DNA of 46,960 nt from positions 1-46,960 of the forward strand of contig JAPLYC010000073.1 in the NCBI GenBank assembly GCA_026395755.1, read 5' to 3'. The translations under genes were made by a program, and so were the position numbers. The stretch comes from Candidatus Parcubacteria bacterium (lineage in GTDB: Bacteria > Patescibacteriota > Patescibacteriia > CAIXNZ01). Below are positions 22,706-31,197 of the stretch, in pieces. Positions within the stretch are counted from its first letter, which is position 1, and each line of letters opens with the position of its first letter. The notes beneath the pieces are model-generated. The model was given only the letters and a program-made list of their open reading frames with translations, was not told the DNA's origin and made no database searches.

Positions 22706-23509
22706 TTAGATTTCAACATCTATCCACACCCTCTCGATTTTGACGGCTTTTTGGGTTTTGGTATCAATTTCCAGATAAACGCCGTTAATTTGGCAGATTC
22801 CACTTTCCGGAATCTCTCCTGGGTCATTAACCTGGCTTAAAAAGTTTTTGATAATGATTCTTTTATCCAAACCAATCACAGAATTTTTAGCTCCGGTCAT
22901 GCCAACATCGGAAATATAAGCTGTGCCTTGTTCTAATATTTGGTCATCTGCAGTCTGCACATGCGTATGACTGCCAATAAAGGCGGAAATCCGGCCGTCC
23001 AGATAAAAGCCCAAAGCTCTTTTTTCGCTGGTAGCTTCGGCGTGGAAATCAACAATAATAGCGGCTAAATTCTCATGCTTATGTTTCTCAAGGATTTTAT
23101 CAACGCAGCGAAACGGGTCATCAAAATCTTCCCGAAAAAAGACGCGGCCGACTAAATTGATAATTAAAATTGATTTTAGGCCAACTTGAACCACTTTATC
23201 GCCGCTACCCGGCGTGTCCTCGGGGTAATTGGCCGGTCTAACCAGGGGAAAGTCCTTTTTACTCAGCAGAATATAGGCGTCTTTTTTATCCCAGACGTGA
23301 TTGCCGGAGGTGAAAAAATCAATGCCTGCTGCCATCATTTCCTGTGTGGTTGTTTCGGTCAGGCCTTTGCCATGAGACAGATTTTCACCATTGGCAATTA
23401 CCAAATCAGGCTCATACTTTTTCTTGAGCTTGGGCAGACCGGCAATTACAGCCTGGCGGCCGATTTTGCCAAAGATGTCGCCGAGGAATAATATTTTGAG
23501 GTTGGACAT
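22706..23509 (-). CDS. ymdB: YmdB-like metallophosphoesterase
   Basis: The 267-residue protein matches the TIGR00282 (YmdB/DR1281) family, which hydrolyses 2',3'-cyclic nucleotides in B. subtilis. Metal-ligand motifs appear in order: FLGDIFGKIGRQ (Asp), IANGENLSHGKG (Asn/Glu), FTSGNHVWDKKD (His), VDFHAEATSEK (His) and GSHTHVQTAD (His-x-His). The ending with the Asp-Val-Gly-Met-Thr-Gly segment is typical. In many bacteria ymdB follows rny, as here: rny lies 95 bases upstream on the same strand, separated by repeat copy R4. No Shine-Dalgarno sequence. Confidence 0.92.
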   Translation of the reverse strand: MSNLKILFLGDIFGKIGRQAVIAGLPKLKKKYEPDLVIANGENLSHGKGLTETTTQEMMAAGIDFFTSGNHVWDKKDAYILLSKKDFPLVRPANYPEDTPGSGDKVVQVGLKSILIINLVGRVFFREDFDDPFRCVDKILEKHKHENLAAIIVDFHAEATSEKRALGFYLDGRISAFIGSHTHVQTADDQILEQGTAYISDVGMTGAKNSVIGLDKRIIIKNFLSQVNDPGEIPESGICQINGVYLEIDTKTQKAVKIERVWIDVEI

Positions 23510-23513
23510 ATTT

Positions 23514-23604
23514 TTCGTATTACGTTATTCGGTATCGGTTAAGGTTTCGTTAAACGTTTAACGTATATCGAAACGAATGTCGAAACCGTAAAACGATAAA
23601 CGAA
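23514..23604. repeat. Dispersed palindromic repeat, copy R4
   Basis: The copy fills the gap between rny and ymdB, with CGTTATTCGGTATCGGTTA at the left, GTTTCG/CGAAAC inner arms, and CGTAAAACGATAAACG at the right. It ends one base before the rny stop codon, so it is transcribed within the rny-ymdB message. Confidence 0.7.
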
Positions 23605-25128
23605 TTAGCGTGCGTACTCAGTTACTCTCATTTCGCGAATGACATTAACTTTGATTTCACCGGGATATTTTAAATCCTCTTCTATTTTACGAGCAATGCT
23701 TTGAGCCAGTTTGGCTGCTTCCAGATCGTCAATCTGATCAGGCATGACAAAAACGCGGATTTCGCGGCCAGCCTGGATGGCATATGACTTGGAAACTCCG
23801 GGAAAGGTGTTAGCCACATTTTCCAATTCTTCCAGTCTTTGCAAATATCTTTCATAAGTATCTTTGCGGGCTCCTGGTCGGGCGCCGGAAATAGCATCAG
23901 CAACTTTGACAATAATGCCCTCCAGACTTTTGGGATTATCTTCATGATGAGCAATGCAAATATAAGCGATATCTTCAGGCATATTAAATTTCTTCATGAT
24001 GTCATAGCCTATTTCAGGATGTCCGCCCTTGACTTCATGGTCAACAGCCTTGCCAATGTCATGAAAAAGTCCGCCTTTTTTACAGATAGTGACATCAGCA
24101 CCAATTTCTTCGGCAATTAATCCGGCTAAATGCGCCACTTCCAATGAATGCAAAAGTACATTGTGGCCATAGCTGGTCCTGAATTTTAAACGGCCTAAGA
24201 TTTGAACAAGCTTGGGATCAATCCCGGTAACGCCCATTTCAAAGACAGAGTCTTCACCGGATTTTTTAATTTCCACGGCCAGTTGTTTTTTGGCTGTTTC
24301 AATGGCTTCTTCAATTTTGGTCGGATGAATACGGCCGTCTAAAATTAAAGCTTCTAAAGCGCGTTTAGCAACCTGGCGTCGAATAGGGGAAAAGGCGGAT
24401 ATGGTAATAGCCATGGGTGTATCGTCAACAACAATTTCCACACCGGTTAATTGTTCAATCGTTCTGATGTTTCTGCCTTCGCGCCCGATAATTCTGCCTT
24501 TCATTTCATCGCTGGGCAAATCAACAGTTGAAGTGGTAATTTCCTGAGCATGTGAAATAGAGCATCTTTGAATAGCTAATGCCAGAATATCGCGTGCTTT
24601 TTTGTCCAATTCTTCCTGACCTTCAGCCAGTACTTTTTTCATGCGGCCTAAAATATCCTCCTTAATCGTTTTTTCTGTATTATCCAGAAGAACCTTAGCA
24701 GCCTCGCCTTTGGTCATGTTTGCAATCTTTTCCAGCTTTTGCATCTGTTCTTCTCTGATTTTATTGATTCTTTCCTTAACATCCTCAATCTCTTTAGCAC
24801 GATCCAAAAGTTTTTGCTGTTTATTTTCCAGATCCAGCAGCTTTTGGTCAAAAGTGCTTTCGCGCTTTTCCAGCCTTTGCTGTAAATAGCTTAGTTCTTT
24901 ACGTCTTGTTTGTTCTTCACGTTTGGCATCGTCAATAATAGCTAAAGCTTTATCTTTAGCCTGCAGTAAAAACTCTTTTTGTTTATTTTTTGCTTCGGTA
25001 ATCAGATGTTCAGCCTTGGCTTCTGCGCCCTCTACTTCTTTTTTGGCTTGGTAGCGTCTGATCAGATAACCAGCGCCAAAACCAAAAATAATGGCTAAAG
25101 CTCCAATTAAAAAAATTGTCAGTTCCAT
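23605..25128 (-). CDS. rny: Ribonuclease Y
   Basis: RNase Y is a membrane-anchored endoribonuclease that starts mRNA decay. The start at 25128 gives 507 residues; an open frame 13 codons longer lacks family character. An N-terminal membrane helix (about residues 3-22) is followed by a long Lys/Glu/Gln coiled coil (about 30-175). Then come a KH domain with GRIIGREGRNIRTIEQLTG and an HD domain with HSLEVAHLAG and LFHDIGK, carrying the catalytic HD. The C-terminal YPGEIKVNVIRE is canonical. No Shine-Dalgarno sequence. It is upstream of ymdB on the same strand. Confidence 0.97.
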   Translation of the reverse strand: MELTIFLIGALAIIFGFGAGYLIRRYQAKKEVEGAEAKAEHLITEAKNKQKEFLLQAKDKALAIIDDAKREEQTRRKELSYLQQRLEKRESTFDQKLLDLENKQQKLLDRAKEIEDVKERINKIREEQMQKLEKIANMTKGEAAKVLLDNTEKTIKEDILGRMKKVLAEGQEELDKKARDILALAIQRCSISHAQEITTSTVDLPSDEMKGRIIGREGRNIRTIEQLTGVEIVVDDTPMAITISAFSPIRRQVAKRALEALILDGRIHPTKIEEAIETAKKQLAVEIKKSGEDSVFEMGVTGIDPKLVQILGRLKFRTSYGHNVLLHSLEVAHLAGLIAEEIGADVTICKKGGLFHDIGKAVDHEVKGGHPEIGYDIMKKFNMPEDIAYICIAHHEDNPKSLEGIIVKVADAISGARPGARKDTYERYLQRLEELENVANTFPGVSKSYAIQAGREIRVFVMPDQIDDLEAAKLAQSIARKIEEDLKYPGEIKVNVIREMRVTEYAR

Positions 25129-25392
25129 ATTTTTAATAAGGTAAAATAGAGTCCAAGGATTATGCAAAGAACATTAAATCCAAAGCCCGATGGCTTTGTT
25201 CGAAAGAGAGGAGGTTAAAATTTTTTTATATGAGTTCATGAGTAAAAGTTAGCTGAAAGGCTAATAATAACCTAAATTGCTCTAAAATTGCTGAAAATCC
25301 TTGTAACCCTATTGGGTTTATTTATTAACTACTTTAAGCTTAGCATTAAAATCAATTTATGGCAAGCATTGATTATAGCTTTGGTCATAAAA
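25129..25392. other. Intergenic region between divergent rny and the Cys orphan
   Basis: AT-rich DNA with no convincing ORF. A short CAAAGCC/GGCTTTG hairpin (about 25180-25196) is followed by GAGAGGAGG, but no frame of useful length starts there. Promoters for rny (minus) are not clear. Confidence 0.4.
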
Positions 25393-25422
25393 TTGACATT
25401 TTACGATCTCGCATGTTAAGTT
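25393..25422 (+). promoter_or_regulatory. Promoter of the Cys-containing orphan gene
   Basis: TTGACA (25393-25398) is followed, 18 bases later, by TAAGTT (25417-25422) with a TGT extended -10. The -10 is weak, but the -35 is perfect. Confidence 0.45.
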
Positions 25423-25463
25423 GATAAAAAGTAATGTTTGAAAAATAAAAAGGAGGGAAGGCA

Positions 25464-25856
25464 ATGGAGATACCCAAAAAGTATCAAAGGTTCATTGACC
25501 AGGGAGTTAAGGTAAGAACAGACAAGAATCTTAGTCAGAAAGATGAAGTAAAATTTACCTTTCCCCACCCTAATTATGAGTTAGTGAAGGAGTTTTTACT
25601 GGTGTTGGATCCCAAGGATTTTATTGGTTATGAGGTCGCCGTTTATATCTGGGGCAAATGCCAGACCCCTGAATGTTCAGAGGAATTTGGTGCGGAATTT
25701 TCCGGGGAATTTTTAACAAAAAACATCCGGAGGACTAAAGAATTTCAAAGCAATGGGGGTATTTTATACGTCCATGTTTGTCCCTATTGTTCCTTTAAAA
25801 TGCTAGGGACATTAGGCTTTGGGGAGGAGGAATGTGGCTCGCCCCGACCAAATTGA
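25464..25856 (+). CDS. Orphan protein with a possible zinc site
   Basis: The 130-residue protein is not recognised. It has C66-x4-C71 (CQTPEC) and C106-x-x-C109 (CPYC), enough for one zinc site, with a further Cys at 123. The N-terminal half is a mixed alpha/beta sequence without signal peptide or membrane segment. It is a single-gene unit with its own promoter, AAGGAGGG ribosome site and UUCG-loop terminator. In layout it resembles the other SD-led orphans of this window. Confidence 0.7.
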   Translation: MEIPKKYQRFIDQGVKVRTDKNLSQKDEVKFTFPHPNYELVKEFLLVLDPKDFIGYEVAVYIWGKCQTPECSEEFGAEFSGEFLTKNIRRTKEFQSNGGILYVHVCPYCSFKMLGTLGFGEEECGSPRPN

Positions 25857-25898
25857 CGCGGTCAAAAATGAATTTTTACTTTATTGTTGACCTTCAAG

Positions 25899-25922
25899 AG
25901 ACTGCTTCGGCAGTCTTTTTAA
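25899..25922 (+). terminator. UUCG-loop terminator
   Basis: AGACTGC-TTCG-GCAGTCT is a perfect 7-bp stem with a stable tetraloop, followed by T residues. Confidence 0.92.
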
Positions 25923-25960
25923 ATTGACTTTTTATCTATTATTACGTATATTTAATAAGT

Positions 25961-25987
25961 AAAGGGATTTTTTAAATCCTTTTTATT
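25961..25987 (+). terminator. Second terminator-like hairpin
   Basis: AAAGGGATTT pairs with AAATCCTTTT (one G-T pair) around TTT and runs into TTTTATT. It backs up the terminator at 25899 and insulates infB. Confidence 0.6.
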
Positions 25988-25998
25988 ATCTAAAATTA

Positions 25999-26088
25999 TT
26001 CGTTATTCGTTTGTCGGTGTCGGTTAGTGTTTCGTTAGACGTTTATCGATAGACGAAACGAATGCCGAAACCGAATAACGTTTTACGA
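25999..26088. repeat. Dispersed palindromic repeat, copy R5, abutting infB
   Basis: This is the best-folding copy. CGTTATTCG pairs with CGAATAACG, TCGGTGTCGG with CCGAAACCGA (one mismatch), and GTTTCGT with ACGAAAC. It ends 2 bases before the infB ATG, so it must form or overlap the infB leader. Confidence 0.75.
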
Positions 26089-26090
26089 CC

Positions 26091-28091
26091 ATGAATGTAA
26101 CCGAATTAGCCCGAAAATTGAAAGTCAACACCAATGAGCTTCTGGACATATTGCCGGAGTTTGGTTTTGATATTGGCAAAAGAGCAATTAAAGTTGATGA
26201 AAAAGTAGCGCAAAAAATTATTAAATTAGGCAATAAAATTCAAGACAGGCTGATTGCGCAGCAAAAAGAAAAAATGGCCAGCTTAGAAAAATTAACTGCG
26301 GTTGTGGCTGAACCAACGGAGCAGAAGGAAATTGAAATTCCCCCGGTGATTACGGTGAGGGAATTAGCCCAAGTAATAAACAGGCCGGTCAGCGAAGTTA
26401 TTAAACAGTTGATGAAAAATGGGGTTTTGGCTTCTTTAAATGAAAGGATTGACTTTGAAACCGCAGCTATTATGGCTGATGAATTTGGCCTTAAAGTCGT
26501 TCCGGCCGAATCAGGGGATACCCAGCAATTACAGGATGTAGGCTTAAGAATTAAGGAAATTTTGGCTCAGGAAAAAAAGAGCCAGTTAAAGATAAGGCCG
26601 CCCGTTGTGGTGGTGATGGGTCATGTTGACCATGGTAAAACTAAATTATTGGATACGATCAGAAAAACCAATATCATTGATACTGAATCAGGCGGTATTA
26701 CCCAGCATATCGGCGCTTATCAGGTGACTAAAAAAGGCAAGATACTTACTTTTATCGATACTCCGGGCCATGAAGCTTTTACTGCTATGCGCGCCCGCGG
26801 TGCCAAGGTAGCAGATATTGCTATTTTAGTCGTGGCAGCTAATGACAGTGTCAAACCCCAGACTTTAGAAGCGATTAAAATAATTCAGCAGGAACAGATT
26901 CCCATGATTGTCGCTATTAATAAAATTGATTTGCCGGAAGCGGATATTGAAAAAGTTAAAAAAGATTTGAGTTCTTTGAATCTGATACCTGAAGATTGGG
27001 GCGGCAAAACTATATGTCAGCCGATTTCAGCCAAAGGTAATATCGGCATTGATGATTTATTGGACACCATTATTTTAATTGCGGAAATGGAAAAAGATAA
27101 AATCGTCGCTAATCCCCAAGGCGCGGCCATTGGTACAATTATTGAAGCTCATATTGACAAGGGAGAGGGTCCTGTGGCGACTGTCTTGGTGCAGAACGGC
27201 ACTTTAAAAGTCGGGGATAATTTATGCATTAACAATAATTTTTTTGGTAAAGCCAGGGCGCTTAAGGATTTTATGAACCGTGAGGTTAATGAAGTGAGCC
27301 CGGCCATGCCCGTTAAAATAATTGGTTTAAAATATGCGCCTAAAGTCGGCGATTTGGTGGAAGTAACTTGTGACATTGAACGCAGGCATAAAAAGTTCAA
27401 AGAGCATGAGCTAACCAAAGACAGCCAGCAGCTTTCTCGGGTTACTAAAAAAGCCGAAGAAACAGGCGATGAAAGCGTTAAAAGGCTGAATTTGATTATT
27501 AAGGCTGATGTCCTGGGTTCTTTGGAAGCAATTGCCGAGTCATTGGAGAAAATTGATTCCCGGGAAGTTAAAGCGAATATTCTTTCCAAGGGATTGGGTA
27601 ATATCACTGATGCAGATATTGATTTAGCGGCTTCCAGCAATGCCATAATTTTAGGCTTTAAAGCCAAGGCTGCGCCTGTGGCCCTGGATTTGGCCCGGGA
27701 AAAGAAAGTGGAAATAAAATATTATGAGATTATCTATAAGTTAATTGAGGAAATCAAGGGTAAAATGTCTGCCCTGCTTGAGCCGGAAATTGTCAGAAAA
27801 GTTTTAGGCAAGGGCGAGGTCTTAGCCCTATTTAAATCCGAATCCAAAAAGGCAATCATTGGCGTAAAAATTTTAAGCGGTAAAATCAATAAAAACATTA
27901 AGGTGGATATTTATCATAAAAAAGAATTAGTGGACACGGCTGAAATTGAAGAAATTAAAATCGGCAAAGAAAAAGTCTCGGAAGTGGCAGAAGGACAGGA
28001 TTGCGGTGTCAGCCTGCTAACTAAGCGAGAAATTTCCGTCGGTGACAGCTTGGAATTTTATCTGGAAGAAAAGATCATTAAAAAATTGTAA
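26091..28091 (+). CDS. infB: Translation initiation factor IF-2
   Basis: IF-2 is the GTPase that brings initiator tRNA to the ribosome. The 666-residue protein is a short form with two N-terminal IF2_N modules (about residues 1-45 and 86-136) and little linker. GTPase motifs are G1 GHVDHGKT (177-184), G3 DTPGHE (223-228) and G4 NKID (277-280). Domains II-IV follow, and the C-terminal domain contains the late [10 protein letters not shown] segment. There is no Shine-Dalgarno sequence; a long palindromic repeat occupies the region right before the ATG. No rbfA or nusA is adjacent. Confidence 0.97.
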   Translation: MNVTELARKLKVNTNELLDILPEFGFDIGKRAIKVDEKVAQKIIKLGNKIQDRLIAQQKEKMASLEKLTAVVAEPTEQKEIEIPPVITVRELAQVINRPVSEVIKQLMKNGVLASLNERIDFETAAIMADEFGLKVVPAESGDTQQLQDVGLRIKEILAQEKKSQLKIRPPVVVVMGHVDHGKTKLLDTIRKTNIIDTESGGITQHIGAYQVTKKGKILTFIDTPGHEAFTAMRARGAKVADIAILVVAANDSVKPQTLEAIKIIQQEQIPMIVAINKIDLPEADIEKVKKDLSSLNLIPEDWGGKTICQPISAKGNIGIDDLLDTIILIAEMEKDKIVANPQGAAIGTIIEAHIDKGEGPVATVLVQNGTLKVGDNLCINNNFFGKARALKDFMNREVNEVSPAMPVKIIGLKYAPKVGDLVEVTCDIERRHKKFKEHELTKDSQQLSRVTKKAEETGDESVKRLNLIIKADVLGSLEAIAESLEKIDSREVKANILSKGLGNITDADIDLAASSNAIILGFKAKAAPVALDLAREKKVEIKYYEIIYKLIEEIKGKMSALLEPEIVRKVLGKGEVLALFKSESKKAIIGVKILSGKINKNIKVDIYHKKELVDTAEIEEIKIGKEKVSEVAEGQDCGVSLLTKREISVGDSLEFYLEEKIIKKL

Positions 28092-28092
28092 T

Positions 28093-28125
28093 AAAAAAAG
28101 GCGATTCCGTGTAGCGGAACCGCCT
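28093..28125 (-). terminator. Terminator of the minus-strand membrane protein gene
   Basis: On the minus strand GGCGGTTCCG pairs with CGGAATCGCC (one mismatch) around CTACA, followed by TTTTTTTATT. The plus side lacks a T run, so it mainly serves the minus gene. Confidence 0.8.
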
Positions 28126-28142
28126 GGTTGAGGCGCCTTAAC

Positions 28143-28622
28143 TTAACTGTCCTGGCCCCAATAGTTTTTATTGCCACTCAGCCAGGAAATGGATTTGGCA
28201 ATGCCACCTATGCCGAAGATGGCTCCTAGCCAACAGCCAATGCAGAAAATCAGGAGGATGAGCATTCTGCTGGCCAGGTACCAGTACTCGTGACAAAAGT
28301 AGTAAAGGCCCCAGCAGATAAAGAAAGCCGGCACCCCGAGGACGAGGTACATGACGGCTTTTCGGCTGTTGCGCGCTATGATGTAAAGGACGATGACGCC
28401 GATGCAGAGTAACAAGCCGATGAGGATCTTGCCGACTATATCCCAATGTTCATGGGCAAGATACAAAATGCCCCAGCAGATCAAAGCAGTAATACTGAAC
28501 AGAACGAAATACAGCACTGCTTTGCGGAGTTTCCCCGTAATCAGGGAAAGGACGATGACGTGGAAACCGATTAGTATCCAGTAGTACGGATTAAAAACAG
28601 AATGAACGATAATGTCCCACAT
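28143..28622 (-). CDS. Small membrane protein with internal duplication
   Basis: The 159-residue protein is almost entirely hydrophobic, with about five membrane segments. It contains two copies of a unit of about 45 residues. One begins RKAVLYFVLF and includes ICWGILYLAHEHW; the other begins RKAVMYLVLG and includes ICWGLYYFCHEYW. The His-Glu-x-Trp after each unit is conserved. I do not recognise the family. It has a near-consensus promoter and AAAGGAGG on the minus strand, opposite to its neighbours, and an own terminator. Its GC-rich codons resemble the orphan at 7374. Confidence 0.7.
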   Translation of the reverse strand: MWDIIVHSVFNPYYWILIGFHVIVLSLITGKLRKAVLYFVLFSITALICWGILYLAHEHWDIVGKILIGLLLCIGVIVLYIIARNSRKAVMYLVLGVPAFFICWGLYYFCHEYWYLASRMLILLIFCIGCWLGAIFGIGGIAKSISWLSGNKNYWGQDS

Positions 28623-28679
28623 AATTACCTCCTTTTTTTATGGTCAATAGGTCAAAGTGATTGGATATTTCTTATTCAA

Positions 28680-28708
28680 ATTATAGCACAAATTAAATAT
28701 TTTGTCAA
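28680..28708 (-). promoter_or_regulatory. Near-consensus promoter of the duplicated membrane protein
   Basis: On the minus strand TTGACA (28703-28708), 17 bases, TATAAT (28680-28685) with TGC extended -10. This is the best match to consensus in the window. Confidence 0.85.
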
Positions 28709-28723
28709 TATTAAAAAATAACC

Positions 28724-29053
28724 ATGTCTTTTATGGAAATAAAGCTAAATTTAGCCAATTTTGACGAAGAAGTGTTAAAAAGTCCGTATTTGGTATTAGT
28801 TGATTTTTGGGCAGAATGGTGCGGGCCATGTAAAATGATGGGGCCTGTACTTGAAGAGCTGGCTAAAGACTTTGAAAGTAAGGGCATTAAAATTACTAAA
28901 TGTAATGTGGATGAGAATAATGAGCTGGCTCAAAAGTATGAAATTATGTCTATTCCGGCTTTTAAAGTTTTCAAAGGGGGCACTGTTGTCGACGAATGGG
29001 TGGGAGCGCAGCCAAAGGACGCGATTAAGCAGAGACTTGAAAAATTAATGTAA
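28724..29053 (+). CDS. trxA: Thioredoxin
   Basis: Thioredoxin reduces protein disulfides using electrons from thioredoxin reductase. The 109-residue protein has the active site W32-C-G-P-C36, the FWAEW strand before it, the cis-proline in SIPAF, and the FKGG turn near the end. The N terminus MSFMEIKL has two possible Met starts; neither has a Shine-Dalgarno sequence. Its likely reductase gene starts 142 bases downstream. Confidence 0.95.
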   Translation: MSFMEIKLNLANFDEEVLKSPYLVLVDFWAEWCGPCKMMGPVLEELAKDFESKGIKITKCNVDENNELAQKYEIMSIPAFKVFKGGTVVDEWVGAQPKDAIKQRLEKLM

Positions 29054-29195
29054 TTTTATTAAATCACCAAGCATCAATAATCAATCATCAAACAATACCT
29101 AAAAGTTAAATTCTAATAACTTTTCGTTATTAATTATTTTAATTTATAATTTGTTTGATTATTGAAAATTGGTTATTGATTATTCTTCACTTATT

Positions 29196-30155
29196 ATGTC
29201 TGAAAATATTTTCGATCTCATTATAATCGGCGGCGGTCCTGCAGGCTTAACTGCGGGGATTTATGCTTCGCGCCGTAATTTGAATAATTTAATAATTACT
29301 AAAGACATTGGCGGTCAGGCCAGCACGACCAATTTCGTGGAAAATTACCCCGGCCATGAAAAGGTCGGAGGTTTTGAATTAATGCAAAAATTTCAAAAAC
29401 AGGCTGAAGGATTTGGCAGTCAGTTTAAATATGAAGAAGTTGCCCATGTCCAAAAAACAGCAGATAAATTTATAATCGATACAGTTTCTGGTAATCAATA
29501 TTCGGCTTTAGCTTTGATCTTAACTTTCGGCAAAACCCCCAGCAATTTAAATGTTCCGGGTGAAAAGGAATTTGCCGGCCGGGGAGTGTCTTATTGCGCC
29601 ACTTGTGACGGACCGCTATTTCGTAATAAAACAGTGGCTATCGTGGGGGGCGGCAGTGCAGCTTTGGAATCCGCTGATTACCTGGCGCAAATCTGTAAAA
29701 AAGTTTTTCTGATCCATCGCCGTAATGAATTTCGCGGTGAAGAAGTTTTAGTCAATCGGGTCAAGGGCTTAAAAAACGTGGCTATAATTTTAGGCAAAGT
29801 AATTGCCAAAATTTCAGGAGAAAAATTTGTTAAAACTGTTGAAATTGAAGATGTTGATACTAAAAAGAAAGAAGAATTGGCTGTTGACGGTATTTTTATT
29901 GAAATCGGCCATAGCGTTAACGCCACGCCCATCAAAGAAATTGTTAAGGTTAATGCCAATAATGAAATTATCGTGGATGTGGACTGCCAGACCAGCGAAA
30001 CAGGGATTTTTGCGGCCGGGGATGTAACCAATATTAAATACAAACAGATAGTAATTTCTGCCGGCGAAGGCGCGAAAGCGGCTTTGTCAGCTTATAAATA
30101 TATTCAGCGAATTAAAGGGAATAAAGAGCCGATTTTTGACTGGGGGAAAAAGTAA
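29196..30155 (+). CDS. trxB: Thioredoxin reductase (NADPH, FAD)
   Basis: The start at 29196 gives 319 residues beginning MSENIFDLIIIGGGPAGLTA; a frame nine codons longer is not family-like. The FAD-binding GGGPAG is at residues 12-17, the redox-active C134-A-T-C137 lies in SYCATCDGP, the NADPH loop is GGGSAALESADYL, and the late FAD motif is GIFAAGDVTN. It transfers electrons from NADPH to the thioredoxin encoded just upstream. No Shine-Dalgarno sequence. Confidence 0.95.
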   Translation: MSENIFDLIIIGGGPAGLTAGIYASRRNLNNLIITKDIGGQASTTNFVENYPGHEKVGGFELMQKFQKQAEGFGSQFKYEEVAHVQKTADKFIIDTVSGNQYSALALILTFGKTPSNLNVPGEKEFAGRGVSYCATCDGPLFRNKTVAIVGGGSAALESADYLAQICKKVFLIHRRNEFRGEEVLVNRVKGLKNVAIILGKVIAKISGEKFVKTVEIEDVDTKKKEELAVDGIFIEIGHSVNATPIKEIVKVNANNEIIVDVDCQTSETGIFAAGDVTNIKYKQIVISAGEGAKAALSAYKYIQRIKGNKEPIFDWGKK

Positions 30156-30199
30156 GGCTAAGGGCTAAAATATAAATTTTAAATGTTGGAATATTTTTT

Positions 30200-30634
30200 A
30201 TGAGGATGAAGAAAATAATAGAAGTTTGCGCCTCCGCTATCATTTATTATAAGAATCGGTTCTTAGTGCTCTATGATCATAAATACCATCATTATGTTTT
30301 TGTTCAGGGTCATCAAAAACGAGGTGAATCCTTAAAACAGACGGTTTTACGAGAAGCCAAAGAGGAAACAGGATATTTAAATTTTAAGTGTTTAAAAAAG
30401 CTAGGGAAGTTTCAGTACTCTTTTAGGAAGGGAGAGGTTTTGATTACGAAAGTAATTAATTGCTATTTGTTACTATTAATTAATAAAGAAAAAGGTCGTG
30501 TTATTAAACTAGCACATGAAGATTTTACTACGCAGTTGATGCATTTTCAAAAGGCTAATCGGTTGTTAAAATGGAACAAAGATAAACAATATTTAATCAA
30601 CTCTAGAAATTATTTGAAAAATAATGAAGTCTGA
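30200..30634 (+). CDS. Nudix hydrolase
   Basis: Nudix enzymes cleave nucleoside diphosphates linked to another group. The full Nudix box G-x5-E-x7-REUxEExGU is present at residues 37-59 (ending REAKEETGY). The 144-residue size fits a single-domain enzyme; the substrate cannot be told. The C-terminal part is Lys/Asn-rich. The final Glu-Val-stop is supplied by a GAAGTC-type repeat, as at the end of the nrnA-like gene. The ORF starts MRMKK, so either of the first two Met could be used; no Shine-Dalgarno sequence. Confidence 0.88.
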   Translation: MRMKKIIEVCASAIIYYKNRFLVLYDHKYHHYVFVQGHQKRGESLKQTVLREAKEETGYLNFKCLKKLGKFQYSFRKGEVLITKVINCYLLLLINKEKGRVIKLAHEDFTTQLMHFQKANRLLKWNKDKQYLINSRNYLKNNEV

Positions 30635-30690
30635 AGTTTGAAGTCCCAGCCTTCGCTCTGCGGAGCTACGGCCGACAGGCGAAGTTTGAA
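30626..30690. repeat. GAAGTC direct repeats and CTTCGC/GCGAAG palindrome
   Basis: GAAGTCTGAAGTTTGAAGTCC contains three GAAGT units and is followed by a CTTCGC...GCGAAG hairpin with inner CGG/CCG. It resembles the element at 9064-9112 and overlaps the Nudix stop codon. Confidence 0.55.
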
Positions 30691-30710
30691 GGTTGAATAT
30701 AAAGTAAAAT

Positions 30711-30730
30711 GGGGCTAAACGCCCTTTTTT
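30711..30730 (+). terminator. Terminator after the Nudix gene
   Basis: GGGC-TAAAC-GCCC followed by six T residues. A CGCCCCGTAC/GTACAGGGCG hairpin (30745-30770) follows shortly. Confidence 0.75.
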
Positions 30731-30873
30731 ATTTTATGAAAAACCGCCCCGTACCATCTTGTACAGGGCGTGAGCGTTTAGGGCGAAGCTCTTGGGATAG
30801 CGCATTATAATACGATGAATAAATAAAAATCGTTTATTAAAGAAAAAGCTTTTGAACTAAAATTCAATAACTT

Positions 30874-31000
30874 CCGCCTTCGGCGACTTACTTTTTTATA
30901 ACTGAAAAAGTAAGCAAAAAAGTTTTGGGGGCCCTCAATGCGCTAGTGCATATGGGTTTGTTCGTAGCATTGATAGCGACGCTTATTCGGCCCCCCAAAC
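30874..31000. repeat. Structured intergenic element
   Basis: Three features lie in series. They are CGCC-TTC-GGCG (30875-30885), a perfect 10-bp stem CTTACTTTTT/AAAAAGTAAG (30887-30914), and a larger fold in which TTTTGGGGGCC (30923-30933) pairs with GGCCCCCCAAA (30989-30999) around TCAATGC/GCATTGA. It makes up most of the 560-bp gap between the Nudix and CoA-binding genes. I see no ORF here. Confidence 0.5.
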
Positions 31001-31073
31001 CCCCAGGGAGGGTTGAAAAACGGTAATTGCGATAATATTAATTAAAACGTAACGCGGGCGTAGCCTACAAGAT

Positions 31074-31118
31074 AACTACCGCCGGCTATTTTGCCGGCGG
31101 TAGTTTGTTTGGACTTTT
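31074..31118 (+). terminator. Stable hairpin, likely terminator
   Basis: AACTACCGCCGGC and GCCGGCGGTAGTT form a perfect 13-bp stem with a TATTTT loop. A T run (TTTTTTT) lies about 10 bases further on. Confidence 0.65.
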
Positions 31119-31150
31119 TTTAATTATAAGATAAAATGGAATTAAGGAAT

Positions 31151-31180
31151 TCCGCCAAAGGCGGATCAGCCTTCGGCTGA
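31151..31180. repeat. Two adjacent triloop hairpins before the CoA-binding gene
   Basis: TCCGCC-AAA-GGCGGA and TCAGCC-TTC-GGCTGA are perfect 6-bp hairpins with 3-nt loops, back to back, 17 bases before the ATG. They share the design of the element at 7161-7245. Confidence 0.6.
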
Positions 31181-31197
31181 AAGGATTAAGCAAAAAT

